Assembly: GCF_000344685.1 (NCBI RefSeq)
Contig: NW_006920422.1
Span: forward strand, 704,082 to 768,081
Length of the DNA: 64,000 nucleotides
Source of the DNA: Gloeophyllum trabeum ATCC 11539
Taxonomy: Eukaryota > Basidiomycota > Agaricomycetes > Gloeophyllales > Gloeophyllaceae
Direction of reading: 5' to 3'
Part shown: positions 34,717 through 47,400 of the stretch, one piece after another
Layout: each line of letters opens with the position of its first letter
How positions within the stretch are numbered: the first letter of the stretch is position 1
Program-made: the position numbers and the translations under genes
Notes under the pieces: generated by a model
Seen by the model: only the letters and a program-made list of their open reading frames with translations
Databases searched by the model: none
Told to the model about the DNA's origin: nothing

Positions 34717-37113
34717 ATGGAGGCTAAGACACTCGCCAGCAAACGATCAGCGTCGCCGCTGGACGAGAAGCACCCTCTCGATGATGCGTCCGAGGAGGCT
34801 GTGAAAATCGACTCTCGGATCGACGTTGCAGCAGGGCTTGTTGCTGGACATGACAATGATCATATCAGTCCTGAGGAGTCCCGGAGGTTACGGGCCAAGA
34901 TTGATTGGCACCTTCTCCCTCTGCTCTTCTTCATATACACGGGTATGCGTGTATCACTCGCACCTCAATTGAGAAATTGAGAATGTTAACTGATGTTAAT
35001 GACTGCTGGTCCTACAGTCCAGTATATTGACAAGTAAGTCCGCGTATGATGCGTTTTATTTCCCCGTTTGCATTGTACTTGGTGTGAGAAGCTGATTGAC
35101 CATGGCCTCTCAGAGGAACCCTCGCATCATCCTATGTACTCGGGATAGTGCAAGACAACCACTTGACAATAGATGAGTGGAATACGCTGGGAAGCGCTTT
35201 CTACATCGGTGCGAGAGTGTCGATATTATCTGCCGCTTCTATTCAATTGAATATATGCAGGCTATCTCGTGTTCGAGTACCCTCAGAACTGGGCACTGCA
35301 GCGTTTCCCGGCAGGTAAATGGATGGCTTTTAACATTCTCCTGTGGAGTGTCTTCCTTGGACTGTATTGTGTCTGCAGTAACTTTGGCGGCCTTTGTAAG
35401 TACTCAACCCTGACCTTCCTGTCGCCTGCCGCTGAATGTGATCGCTGCTTACAGTCGTACTACGCTTCTTACTGGGCGCATCAGAGGGCTGCATCACGGC
35501 TGGTGCGTCTCGTTATTACATTATTTATCAGGGTAATTGACGAGCACCGGGACCGGATTAAGGTCTCATGCTCGTTACGTCTATGTTCTATACGCGGACT
35601 GAAATCGCCGAACGTATCGGCTGGTACGCCACCCACCTCGTACAGAATGCATGTACTCTGACTCACTAACCATATCTTGTCATGCAGGACATTCCAATGT
35701 AACGGATTTGGCACGATCGTCTCCGGTTTCCTGTCCTTCGGCGTCGCACATATAAGCGCACAAGGCAAACCTGCCCAATGGCAATGGTTAATGATTATCA
35801 CGACTATTTTGACTCTGATTGTTTTCGTTCTGTTCGTTCTGTTTTTCCCGGACAACCCAACTACCGCTAAGTTCCTCACCTCCGAGGAAAGGGTCAAAGC
35901 TGTTAAGCGGGTAGAAGGGAACAAGAACGGAATCGAGACTAAAGTGTGGAAGCGGAGCCAGTTCATGGAAGCTCTGACCGACACCAAGACATGGCTTTTC
36001 TTTTTGTTTGCCGCGGTGGCGTACGTAAGGTGCTTTCGACTCATCTGACTTTCGACTCAACCCGGGGTATGCAGGGACCTGCAAAACGGAATTGGCGTCC
36101 AGTATTCACGAGTAATCAAATCCTTCGGGTTTACGAATCTGCAGACCACCGTTCTGAATATCCCTTCCGGTCTGACGGTCAGTTCCCTTTCAGGTTCTCT
36201 CCGTAAGCTATGAGACATGTTCATCCTCGTATCGCTACAGCAAATCATGGGTATCACCCTGGGATGTTACCTGTTGCGAAAATTTCCCGTCAGTTACTCG
36301 AGTTCCAGTTGCAATGAAACATACGTTGACCATCTCCTCCAGAACTCGCGCGCCTGGATTAACATTGGATTCTGGATGCCATCGATCTTGGCTGCGCTGC
36401 TCCAGATATGCCTTCCCCTTAGTAATAAAGTTGGTGCTACGTTTAAGTTGCACTTTCATGGCTGAGCTAATAACCCATAGGCTGGTCATTTGGCCGGCCT
36501 GTATGTTTTCAGTTCAGTAACACAAATCGAGTCATATCATTTCTCCCTCTGAAATTGGATTTCTGACCAGATTTTGGGGGTGCGCCTGGTTTCATCATGA
36601 TCCTGGTTTGGGTGACAGCCACTGTGTCTGGACATACCAAGGTAAAAAATCGAATACATAGTCGATAAGATACTAGGTTCACCCTCGCCTCAGAAATTGG
36701 CCACAAATAGCATTGTCCTTATTGGATACGCCCTTGGTCAAATACTATGCACTCAATTCTGGAAAGACCGGTATGCACCAAGATACATTGTGCCGTGGGC
36801 CATAACTCTGGTGAGTGACTCGCTATTCGCTATCGTATCTGATGTTGGTCGTAATCCTTTCGGCTATTAGGCAACACACTTCACCGACATAGCCATCGTC
36901 CTGGCCATCCGATACGTCTTAGTAGCAGAGAACAGGCGCCGCGATCGGCTGCTGGTTGAAGCGCAGGCGGCAGGGAATGTCCCGCCCGAGATGCAGGACT
37001 TCGGTTATGTGGTGAAGACGGATGAAAAAGGATATGCTGTCAAAGTCAAAGTTGACAAGTCCCTCCTCGACCTTACTGACAAGGAGAATCTAGCATTCAG
37101 ATATGTCTTGTAG
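34717..37113 (+). CDS. MFS transporter, allantoate permease (DAL5) / anion:cation symporter family
   Basis: This plasma-membrane secondary transporter probably imports an organic anion such as allantoate, nicotinate, pantothenate or a related carboxylate. The ATG is at 34717. A soluble N-terminus ends in the family motif ESRRLRAKIDWHLLPLLFF. Two tiny exons (the second is 35018-35033, 16 bases) build the VQYIDKGTLASSYVLGI motif of helix 1. Later exons give EYPQNWALQRFPAGKW, the hydrophobic run WLMIITTILTLIVFVLFVLF, FPDNPTTAKFLTSEER, SRAWINIGFWMPSILAALLQ, FGGAPGFIMILVWVTATVSG and RYIVPWAITL. The gene ends with a Lys-rich cytosolic tail (DLTDKENLAFRYVL). At least ten introns are needed and each exon pair keeps the frame, so there is no sign of decay. 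Substrate cannot be read from sequence. Confidence 0.88.
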
Positions 37114-37570
37114 CCTGTTGTTTATGGATGCTTTCGCCATTTGGGAACCTTCAGGGCATGGGATCCTGATACAATCCAAGTTCTATTGCACGAAGGCCCG
37201 GCATACAACACTGGTCAGGCCCTACATGAGTCATGTTTTGTAGATTCTCTTTCACGAATGCCCTCCTCAGCTCATACCTCTCCTAGTGTAACGTTCGGGC
37301 GACGCCTTGCGACGCTACGAACGCACGAGAGAGGACTCAGATAGAACCGGTGTAAATATACTCGATTCCGAAAGAAAGTGCTCTACCCTAACTACGAAAC
37401 ATTGGGGGTTTATATATCCTAAGTACTACTGATAATCTATCGATTAAAGTGACTATATGGAAAGTGGTCTGCGGAAGGTCAAAGGGTAATCATTAACCCT
37501 TCGAACGTGAATGGTCCGGAACGCTCGGGTTGCTACACCTAGTCATGATAAAATGAAGACATGGTTGATA
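37114..37570. other. Intergenic between convergent genes
   Basis: About 460 bases between the transporter and the first WW-like gene, holding both 3' regions. Nothing else was seen. Confidence 0.5.
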
Positions 37571-40500
37571 CTACACTGCCACTGGGCTACTACCGTTATC
37601 TTGAACCACACCCGGCCGACGCGCCAGCATTCGCCTAAAGAACTGCCGTATCTTGCTTTCTTCACAACCATCCTGCTTCGGCCATATATGCTGTAATATT
37701 TTGTTCTTGACACTCACTGCCCAACCCGCCACTCGATCCAGTCCTGGATGATTGTCCCCATTCCAGTCGGTATGTAGGAACCATGCGACCAGGCCTAGAA
37801 CGAATATCCAAGCAAGACCTATGGGAATGCGAGTGCCAAGGCTTGTCTCGCTGACCGTAGGATTGATCGAAAAGCATAAAGTGGACAATGCTAACAGAAA
37901 TGTTACCATCCTCAAAGGAAGATGTTAATCAAGGAAAAGGCGATAAGAGACCGTCGAACTTACGCCCACATGAGCAACGCGTACGGTAAACTGTACATAA
38001 TTGCAAGAGTCTCCAGACCCCGCGATGGATGACGTTTACTCCACATATACCTTTGCTATAATGCCAAGTCAGAATTACAGGCTCGATTCAAAGAACAACT
38101 GTACTTACAGCCACCTCTGCATCGTTCCGAGACATCACTCGATGGTGCCGATTGAGCAATAAGCCGAGAATGATGCTACCTGCGCTGGCAACTGTGGATA
38201 AGTAGATGGCTATCTGAGCCGCGCAACGAAAACTGGGCTTATTAAAGCCGACATCCACGCTTTGGATTGCCAGGAAGGAAACATCGACAGTCAGCATGAC
38301 GGTTGTCTATAAAATAATGAGTTCTGACGCCGCATCACTTGGAGTAATCATGGACCCACAGTAAGGGACAGTTTCTCCCATCCCTCTTGAAGTTTGTCGA
38401 TCGTCCTCCTCCAATGTACAGAATGACTAATCCTATCGGTCCAAATTTTCTCCAATTGCTGGAGCTGCATCCGTGGCTCGTTGAAAAGAAGAGGAGATAG
38501 GATTCGGAAGCCCCATGATCTATGATGGTCTTCTTTATCATAGATAGATTGGTCCAAGGCGAGACGGGCTGCTCGTTGCCCATGATAGTGAAGATACTTC
38601 TGGTGGACTGGTGGATGCCGCGTTATTGACGGAGGATGGCATGGATAGGCGAATAGATAGTTACCTAGAACGCTCATAATTCGGCCTACCAACGGCATTT
38701 ACAATCAGCATCGCAGAAGGGAAAGATGTCGTTGCAGCTCACCGACGACACCGGCAGGACGACCCCCGCACATGCCCAGATCTGTAGCCACTTAGAGATA
38801 TAACGAGTCACAGATAGGAAGGGCTGTACCTTTCAGGCCCTCCACTAATTTGATCATTTTCTGACCGTCTTCGTGTCCCCAGGGAAATGTAGAGTAACTA
38901 GCTGTTAGAGAATCTGCGTGAAAATTACATCAACCGAGGCTGTCAACACGATAGGGACGGACGAACCTATGGTCCCGTGAGTAAGTTCCGCAAGGACCTC
39001 GTTGTATATGTCCAGCGTGACTTTACGATGGCAAGGAAAAAGCTCCCAGTGAGCCCTGCATCAGTCATGCGGTCAGCGAGAAGAATACCTGAATGTTTGT
39101 CAATCCCAGTCCGCAGAGATAGTTCAACGCTGACTCACCGTCCAACATGCGGACTCTTTCACCAATACCGAGATTGCAGCTCGTGTCCTGGGAAGACTCC
39201 TTGGCATAGTACCTCAGAAATGTAATAAATTGCCTACTCAGATGCGAAGGCCATGTTTCACCCTCGATCTCTTCAAACATTGATTGGGTGGCCCAGGTTT
39301 CTTCCGCCCAGAACAAAGTTTTTTTTTCGAGATCGGCGAAGTAATAGCCGCAAGTTCCATCTTTGAGCAACTCCAAAACTAATTCGCTGGATGGATCCCA
39401 TTCCATCATACTCTCGATAGCTGTTACAGAATTGCAGATTATCGGGCGTATCTCCTCATCGCAAAGATAAGCATCGGTGAATATTCTCTGTTGTGGTTTA
39501 GTCAGAAAATCAAGCAATATTGATGATACTGCTCACCTTCTTCTCATGCATGAAATACAATGCACCTTCGGGATGCTCACATGCCTTCCAGTCCTTTGGG
39601 ACGTCGTACATCTCTTCGCTGGATGGGTGTGAGGGTAGAGCTGGGAGGAAATATAGTAGTGCCCACAGTTTATTGAATCGGTGGTCTCGTGGAATAGTGA
39701 AAGTGTAGTCTTCGGATCGTCTCTCACTCGCACACAAATGTCAGTTTTCTCCCTACTGTGCTAAGCGGCTATATCATACAGATGCACGTGTCGTTCATAT
39801 CTTGCAATATTGGATGGGCAGATAGGCTTTGGCTTTGGATTAACGACGGTGTGGCTGCTTCCCGGGGCGGCGACCAGTCTCGTAGGGTCATTCGGCGGCG
39901 GGGAGATTTCACGGAGTTCCACTGCAGAGGCCGCGGGAGAGGGCATAACGCCTGGATTGGTAGGACTCGGGGGCTCTCTGCGGTAAGGTGAATTCGCGCG
40001 CGAGCGGACGGGAGTCCCGGATCGAGACCTCAGTCTGGCTCGAGTATCGCCACCTAGAGGCATGCCGCTGGCAGAACCCGGCGGTGAAGGTGGGCGAGAA
40101 CTCGTTCGGGAAGGCGCTTTGGAGGCTTCTCGAGAATGGTAATGCGGGGTCAAATGGGAGGGAGATGAAGGCTCCAAATTTGGTGCATCGCGCAAGGCGA
40201 GTCGCACAGCTTCCCTGAGCTGCGAGAGGTCGTGCGTATCACTTACAAAAGGGAGCGGTTCCTCAGTGATGTTTGACAGGCAAGGGACTACGTCCTGAGT
40301 GATCCCAAATGGTTCGCCGGGCAAGTCTACGGATAAATAAAATGTCAGTGGAGAGACTCCGAAGCTCCGAAGAACGACAGACTAGAAGTCGGCTTGGTCA
40401 CTGAAACATGGGGTACAGCGCTCCCGCATACAAAGCGAGATACTCCATCACAGTATATGCTATCAGGATGTGAAGGCTTTGTGACTGTGTAGGCTTGACC

Positions 40501-40671
40501 GATCTTGTCTCCTCCACCGCCCTCTGGCCCTTTCCGTCTCATACATACGGCACGCAAGTACCTAGCCCATCTAAAGAGCAAGCCAAACAAGAGGTGCCAA
40601 AAAGAGCGCGGGCATAACCTGCGGACGAAACGTGTAACGGCGAGGATAGCAGTTCGAGCCGTAAATGCCAT
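37571..40671 (-). CDS. WW-like multi-pass membrane protein, Agaricomycete-expanded family (copy A)
   Basis: The function is unknown. The ATG at 40671 opens a basic amphipathic N-terminus (ILAVTRFVRRLCPRSFWHLL). A Ser/Pro/Arg-rich disordered region is encoded at about 39761-40324. A half-WW-like motif follows (DVPKDWKACEHPEGALYFMH), lacking the second Trp. The next block ends in CGYYFADLEKKTLFWAEE, then comes a region shared with copy B (LLSPLLFNEPRMQLQQLEKI). The C-terminal third has about four membrane segments, including SVDVGF..AAQIAIYLSTVASAG, IILGLLLNRHHR and GLAWIFVLGLVAWFLHTDW. The order matches copy B at 44493-47808 throughout, which supports a functional gene. I recall this family as numerous in mushroom genomes and often labelled WW-domain or hypothetical. 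Exon borders are approximate; the join near 40325-40400 is uncertain. Confidence 0.75.
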
Positions 40672-41232
40672 GGTAATGTTCGCGATTAAACGTGGTGAGC
40701 GGTAAGCAGAACAGAGAGCAGAGCGTCGGGGGAAAGCGCTGTAGAGCGGCATAGCATTCCGTCCGACTCATATCTTCCTGAAATGCCTCTTCGAAGCATG
40801 TCAGCGCCTATTTTAGAGACTATACGCTCTGCAGATCACCGGCTATGGCTATTTCTGACATGCCTAAGCGCTGTTCTGGCCAAGGCTATTTCTCGTTCAG
40901 ATAGACTCTTCCTTTACCTGGGCGGTGAAGGTGAGACGAACTGTCCACAAACCTTTCCTTTGAAAAGGAACGTGACATGCGGGCAGAAATTCTGTAAGTA
41001 GGCAACATATCAGCTGAACTGCAATCATACGAAACTGCTTTAGATCAAGACCTGAACAGACCTGGTCAGGCTGGGTGAACCCGCGACTATTGTATCAGTA
41101 GTGGAGAGGTACAGGTCCTTACAGGTCTGAGTCGACTGCATGTCGGATTTGCGTGCATTCACTCTCGCGTGGCACGTTATGCGCCCGGCCATAATTCTGG
41201 CATATGATGTTGAAACCGAAGTGGGATAATAT

Positions 41233-41281
41233 TAGGCTTGATCCTGCGCCTCTTAAAAAAGACTTAGTAGACGAGCAACTG
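41233..41281. repeat. 49-bp dispersed repeat, copy 2
   Basis: This matches 7408-7456 at 44 of 49 positions in the same orientation. Here the frame stays open through PLKKDLVDEQLSLMEACTRL and continues for about 110 codons (41204-41536), so this copy may be closer to the ancestral coding sequence. No family was recognised. Confidence 0.5.
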
Positions 41282-41391
41282 TCTTTAATGGAGGCTTGTA
41301 CCCGTTTAGTATCAGCGTCGCAGAAGTCCCCCCCAGGCTCTCGCGCGTGCTCAAAAAGGCAGGATTCTCCGCCCAAAACGGCAGGTGCACA

Positions 41392-41696
41392 TGGTTGGCA
41401 TCTGCCGGACCTCGGCACGTATATAGTCTCGACCTCTTCAACGCTTCCTCTACCCTACACCGAGGGTTATACTGCCTATAACGTACGCGCTGAATGCGCA
41501 AGAGCGCATAGAACCTCATGTACACAATTTTTTTAAAGTGGGGGGGGGGGTCGAGGCACTAAATGTGGCCCAGTAGAAGCCTTACTGGGATCAAAAATCA
41601 CGCTGAGAGAACTGTAGCTTTTCAGACTGTCTCCTACTGTCAATGGGGAGTCCCAAAGCTCAGTAGCTCCTCCTGGTACATTATTCACAGGATAAA
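41392..41696. repeat. Artefactual duplicate, left copy (305 bp)
   Basis: Identical to 42206-42510 (offset 814) and ends exactly at the first N. This is a second unmerged contig overlap. Confidence 0.93.
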
Positions 41697-42205
41697 NNNN
41701 NNNNNNNNNNNNNNNNNNNNNNNNNNNNNNNNNNNNNNNNNNNNNNNNNNNNNNNNNNNNNNNNNNNNNNNNNNNNNNNNNNNNNNNNNNNNNNNNNNNN
41801 NNNNNNNNNNNNNNNNNNNNNNNNNNNNNNNNNNNNNNNNNNNNNNNNNNNNNNNNNNNNNNNNNNNNNNNNNNNNNNNNNNNNNNNNNNNNNNNNNNNN
41901 NNNNNNNNNNNNNNNNNNNNNNNNNNNNNNNNNNNNNNNNNNNNNNNNNNNNNNNNNNNNNNNNNNNNNNNNNNNNNNNNNNNNNNNNNNNNNNNNNNNN
42001 NNNNNNNNNNNNNNNNNNNNNNNNNNNNNNNNNNNNNNNNNNNNNNNNNNNNNNNNNNNNNNNNNNNNNNNNNNNNNNNNNNNNNNNNNNNNNNNNNNNN
42101 NNNNNNNNNNNNNNNNNNNNNNNNNNNNNNNNNNNNNNNNNNNNNNNNNNNNNNNNNNNNNNNNNNNNNNNNNNNNNNNNNNNNNNNNNNNNNNNNNNNN
42201 NNNNN
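41697..42205. other. Assembly gap (509 N)
   Basis: A run of unknown bases in a spacer. The identical 305-base flanks show that the contigs overlap, so the estimated gap size is wrong. Confidence 0.95.
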
Positions 42206-42510
42206 TGGTTGGCATCTGCCGGACCTCGGCACGTATATAGTCTCGACCTCTTCAACGCTTCCTCTACCCTACACCGAGGGTTATACTGCCTATAACGTAC
42301 GCGCTGAATGCGCAAGAGCGCATAGAACCTCATGTACACAATTTTTTTAAAGTGGGGGGGGGGGTCGAGGCACTAAATGTGGCCCAGTAGAAGCCTTACT
42401 GGGATCAAAAATCACGCTGAGAGAACTGTAGCTTTTCAGACTGTCTCCTACTGTCAATGGGGAGTCCCAAAGCTCAGTAGCTCCTCCTGGTACATTATTC
42501 ACAGGATAAA
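42206..42510. repeat. Artefactual duplicate, right copy (305 bp)
   Basis: Begins right after the last N and repeats 41392-41696. The sequence from 42511 onward is unique. Confidence 0.93.
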
Positions 42511-42763
42511 TTACAACTACTAGGTTATAGTACTGCGAGCACAACGGGGAGTCAACAGCACGAAGTTCCTTGCCGTATATTCGGCAAGGTCCACGCACGT
42601 GGTTTACCACTGCTGCGGCGCCCCAGCTACTCGTTTGGGTAGGGTTCACTTCCAAAAGCGGGCTAAGGGGGGACTTCCCTATGCTGTATCGGAAATATGC
42701 ACTAGCCTAGGATAATATATCGGGTCTGGAAAAGAAAGGCCAACTAAGTATAGCAGGGATGCG

Positions 42764-42771
42764 TGACGTCA
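42764..42771. promoter_or_regulatory. CRE-like site TGACGTCA
   Basis: A perfect 8-base palindrome of the CREB/ATF type lies 35 bases upstream of the NDUFAF2-like start codon. Fungal bZIP factors bind this sequence. Placement so near the start is suggestive, but a chance match is possible. Confidence 0.4.
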
Positions 42772-42805
42772 CAGCCACTTTCCTGCTGCCGCGAACTTTG
42801 ACGAG

Positions 42806-43642
42806 ATGTCTTTCCTGTCGCGTATTTGGCGTACACTCAGCGGACGCGTACGTTTGTTAACGCTTTACCATGTTTGATTTTTCATCGCAACTTAGTTTTC
42901 CAGGCCTATCTCGTGGGCCGAGACCTCGAAGGTGGGTACGCGTTCTCGAGTATCGAGTGCCGTTCTGACTTAAGAGTCCAAAGGCAACCGATATTACGAG
43001 TATCCTAGTACTTCTGAAGGTTCGTTCATGTCAGATACCCGTTCAATGCCCGCATATACCCAACTTATCGAAGTAGATGCGCGCAGAACGAAGCGGGTCG
43101 TGAAGTATGTCGGGCTTCGGATGGAGCAGCCCGCAGAGGCAGCCATGAGAGCAAGGACCCTTCCGGGTAAGGCTTTCACCCTATACCCGTGCCTGAGGCT
43201 TCATTGATATAATGGCAAGTGCAATGGACAACGTGGTTATCCCATACACGGCCGAACCCTCCAACAATCGAGGTCAGAATCTGCCGTCTCAAAATCTCAT
43301 TGAAGAGGGCTGAATGCAGTACTACAGGAACTCGAAGCGGACGTCGCTAGACAGAGGCGTGTCCTCGCGAGGGTAGCATTTATTGAGGAACGAGAACGAG
43401 AACGCAGGGCTCGTATGGCCTTGCAGGCGCCTGCTGAACCTGGCCAGGAAAATCCGAATATGACATTCGAGCGTGCTCAGCCTCTTCAACAGATCAATTC
43501 AGCGCCTGGCAGCCATGCAGAAAAAACACCAGAGCCCAAACCTGAACCGACGGGAAGGCCAGTCGAGCCTGAGCCAATACCAGTCTATTCGGACGAACCC
43601 CAAGCTTGGATCCCACAGGCTCCTCGCAGACGGGGCGAGTAA
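42806..43642 (+). CDS. NDUFAF2: NDUFAF2 / NDUFA12-family protein (mitochondrial complex I assembly factor)
   Basis: This is predicted to help assemble respiratory complex I in mitochondria. Five exons, 42806-42847, 42904-42931, 42984-43166, 43220-43272 and 43328-43642, join to exactly 207 codons (206 aa). Joining them reveals family hallmarks that no single frame shows: YLVGRDLEGNRYYEYP (residues 16-31), then RRTKRVVKYV, LPVQWTTWLSHTRPNPPTIE (about 91-110), and ELEADVARQRR. The C-terminus is Pro/Glu-rich and ends EPQAWIPQAPRRRGE, like other NDUFAF2 tails. The LPV and PPTIEE residues are assembled across introns, which strongly supports the model. The basic start (MSFLSRIWRTLSGR) fits mitochondrial import. 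NDUFA12 is the alternative paralogue, but the length and C-terminal tail favour NDUFAF2. Confidence 0.87.
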
Positions 43643-44492
43643 CTGAGGCTAACTACTTCGGCTTCGTCTAGACTCCTCGCAATGTACTGCGTGCGGGATG
43701 TAGCTACTGACCGCTACGTCTTCCCGAGTCCACGTCACCCATGTAGCACCTCCTGGCTAACAACGAATGTCATAACCCCCGCTTTCTTTTCCTAGCACTT
43801 TATACATGCAACTGCCATTTGGTTTCTCCTTGCTATCACACTTTGCGAGTTGTTTGGCACTCCGCGACTAACTCAGGATATGCCCGCCGCCGCGGCAGCG
43901 CGTGATCTTGTTGCAGCTTTCCCCTGTCAGAGTTGCATTATCTAGGAATCACAGGTAGCCGTCTTCCTGTGACGATGCTTGAAGGAGCTGAATTTACGTT
44001 CGTTATCGTTCTCTCGCAGTACCTCAACATGCACGTACAACCCAAAGAGGCAATTCCCGACCGACACCCGCAAACTCTGAATGCAGTCTGTTATTTTGCG
44101 AGTTGCGTTTCAGCGTCTAGATCCCCCTTCGCGCTGAACTGCGTTACTGCAAGCCATCGCCTTTCCCGCGTGCATCTTCGGATGTCCTCCTTTCCGCGTC
44201 GCACACCAAGAGAAAGCCACAGTTAATTAAAGGAGGTCACCTGAGCGGCATCGGGTAGATCGACAGTTCCCCCGTTGCAATTGGCGATCAGGAATACGAG
44301 CGCGGTGGCAGTGTAATTGGCAAAGAAGGGCGCGGTTCCCACGGATAGCACGGATAAGAAGACCGCCTCGAGGCACATCAAATGGGATCATAAATCAGAA
44401 AAGCATGTTAATGCTGTACCCCTCGACCGCGCTCTTGCCTTATGTCCTACCTTCTGCGCTGACGAACCCTACGACCGCATACCAACGTCTTA
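43643..44492. other. Intergenic 5' of copy B
   Basis: About 850 bases with a 97-codon open frame (43933-44226) that resembles nothing known and has no supporting splice structure. It presumably contains the copy B promoter. Confidence 0.4.
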
Positions 44493-47400
44493 ATGCCTTC
44501 AACGACTCAGGCTGCTGTTCTTAATGCTGTCAACTTCATTCGCAAACTATTCCCGCGTTCTCTCAGACGTTTCTTGTTCGCACTGCTATCGAAATGGATC
44601 GGGTACGTCAAAGCATGGCGTACGGGAAGGAAGGGACCTTCGGATAGGACAGGAGACCGGGGGAGGAAAGCGAGTACATATCCCGGACCTCCCATCAAGT
44701 CACACAACGATGAAAGAGCGGTCGTCGTATGTGGAAGTCGCATACCTCCGAATATCTCAATAACGACTCCGACACCCCGAGCCACTATGGACTCGAGGGC
44801 ACCCGGAAGTCCGGGTTCTCCTATTTCACGTTCGTTTCCAGACCTCCACCGCACCGTCCTGGAAGGTGGCCCGCCTCCGATCAGTATAACATTGCCGACG
44901 CCGAAAGCGACCATGGAGGTATCTCCGCGGTCGCCAGCAAGTCCGATACCTCGCAGCTCGCATTCATCGCCTGACATTCATCGGGAACTGTTAGAGCGCT
45001 TGAGTGCCGAGGATACGACACGTTACCGGTGGAGCAACCCTCTGGACTCGGGACATTGGCGATCGACTACTCCTGAATCCATTCAACTCACGGAATCTGT
45101 ACAGCATGCCTTTTCTGTTGCGCCGCCCATGGGTTCCCGATCTTCTTCTCACATGAGTTCGCTCTATGTCTCCCAAGCGACCTCCAGAGCACCCTCGCGA
45201 GGGAGTTCGCGGGCAGGTTCACCGTCGGGGTCCGGCCGTCGCTCGATGTTTGGTCGGGACAACCACTCCCAGTCTGGGCTTCCATCTCGCCCTGTATCTG
45301 TTGTTGGCTCCCAGGCTCATTCAGCGTACCGCACGGCCCCACCGAAACCTCACGCCGCTGCCATTAAACGGACACCAGCCGGCTCGAGAGAACAGCTTCA
45401 TGATTCATCCACCCCAACTAACGCATCTGGGAGGAACCTTCCAGACGGGTCGGTGATTGTACCACCACGCAGCCATATATCTCTCGAACAAGCACAACCA
45501 AAGCCCATCAGCCCGACCAATGTTGCGAGATATGCCCGGAACGTAGAGATGTATGTTGTATGTACTGTGTGTATATACGTGAAACGTCTCACATCCCTTA
45601 TCATAATAGTAAGAAGCGTTCCGAAGACTTTACCTTTCACATCCAGGTGCAACACCGACATACCGACCCGTGAGTGCTGTGGGCTGCGTCATGAGCTCTC
45701 CTGACCTTCGCTCAGTAAGGATTTATATAACGTCCCGGAAGGATGGACAGCTTGTGAGCATCCGGAAGGTGCCCTGTATTTCTTCCACGAGACAAAGGTG
45801 AAAGCACCTCACAGTCTATAAGTAGACGTCAGACTGACGATGAGAAGAAAATCCTGACGGACGCAGACATATGCGATAAAGAAGTGTTTCAGACCATCTC
45901 TCATTTCGTACAGGCCATCGAGTATATGATCGAGTCCAGTGGCTTACAGAGGGATCCCGCCGACGAACTGGCTTTGGAGTTACTCGAAGATGAAGACGGC
46001 AATCAGACGTGCGGGTACTACTTCGCGGATACTACGCGAAAGACCTTATTCTGGCTAGAAGAAATAAAAGCTACTGAATCCATGCTGGTGGAGATTGAGG
46101 GCCCTACATGGCAGTCTCATATCAGTATGGGTTGTCTCTCCTCACAATCGAATAACGTCTTGTTAATGGTATGTCTCGCTCAGGACACGAACTCGAGTCG
46201 CGCTACTGGTACCAAATTTCTACGATCCGATTGTCAGTGAACAGCCTGCTACCTAACGTGCCTCGAGCTGACAGACCAGGTAGATCCTCCTTTATGGTGA
46301 CATGATTCTGCAGGTCGCACTGTGAAATGTTCCCCTGCCATCGCACGGTCCCAGATGACACCCTACAAGAACTTCTTGGCACGCTAATTCACGGATCCAT
46401 AGGTCAGTCTGTCCTTTCGGCGCGCTGTAGACGATTGTTGTAACATTCGCGAAGACTCTCTCACGTCCAGCTATTCCACATTCCCCTGGAGCCATACTGA
46501 CGGCAGTGAAATGCTCAAGATAATCAAGGGTCTTAAAGGTCTGCTCCTTTGCCGTCTAGTCATTCTTCGAATTCACATAGGGCAACAGGCTTGGGCCCTT
46601 GCGGCGGCCGTCCGGCTTGCGTCGTTAGTGAGTTGTCTTCATCGCCGATGTTTGCCGATACTGACACTGCCGCAGGTCGGATAATGACCGTCCTAGGTAT
46701 CTTCGGCGCAGAACTTCCCAGGGGTTTGGCTGACCCTTACGCTTGACCAGTCCACCAAAAATACATAAACTACCACGGACAGAAAGGCGCGCGTTTGGCG
46801 GCAAACCAGCCTATCTACGGGAAACCCGAATTTCCTAGGTCGTGGCGATTCCGGCTGCTATCGCCACTCCTGTTCTATGCCCCCCGAATGCACCTGGAGC
46901 AGCTGGAGAAGATCTGGGTGGACCAGGTCATCCACTATGTGCTCTGGCAGAAGGCGATAGACAAGCTCCAGGAGGAATGGGAGAACCTGTCGCTGACGGT
47001 GGGTGGCTAGTCAGCCCTTCATTCTCCAGATGCCTAAATTTAATCGTATTATTTCATAGACAACCGTCATGCTTACCGTCGATGTATCGTTCTTGGCTAT
47101 CCAGAGTGTCGACGTTGGCTCCGCTACACCCAACCAGAGGTGTGCGGCCCAAATAGCCATATACTTCTCAACCGTCGCGAGCGTAGGCAGCATCATTCTT
47201 GGCCTGCTGCTCAATCGACATCATCGGGTCATATCTCGAGACGATGCTGAGGTCGCGGTATGTCATGCTATCTCTTGGGCGTCTCCCTCATCCTGACTCG
47301 TGGGTGCGTAGCAACAATATCTATGGAGCAAGTGTCACGAGTCCCGGGGCTTGGAGACACTCGCCATTATGTATAGTCTTCCGTATGCTTTGCTCATGTG

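Larger units (their letters stand above)
40672..42805. other. Intergenic 5' of copy A and NDUFAF2-like gene, with false gap
   Basis: Once the duplicated 305 bases and the N run are removed, about 1.3 kb of true spacer remains between two divergent genes. It contains the second copy of the 49-bp repeat. A G-tract and a T-tract near 41525 (repeated at 42339 only because of the overlap) may explain why assembly failed here. No gene was found. Confidence 0.5.

Noticed and set aside
41392..42510. A pair of long terminal repeats around an unsequenced retrotransposon
   Set aside because: The repeats lack TG..CA ends and target-site duplications, and they terminate exactly at the gap edges.
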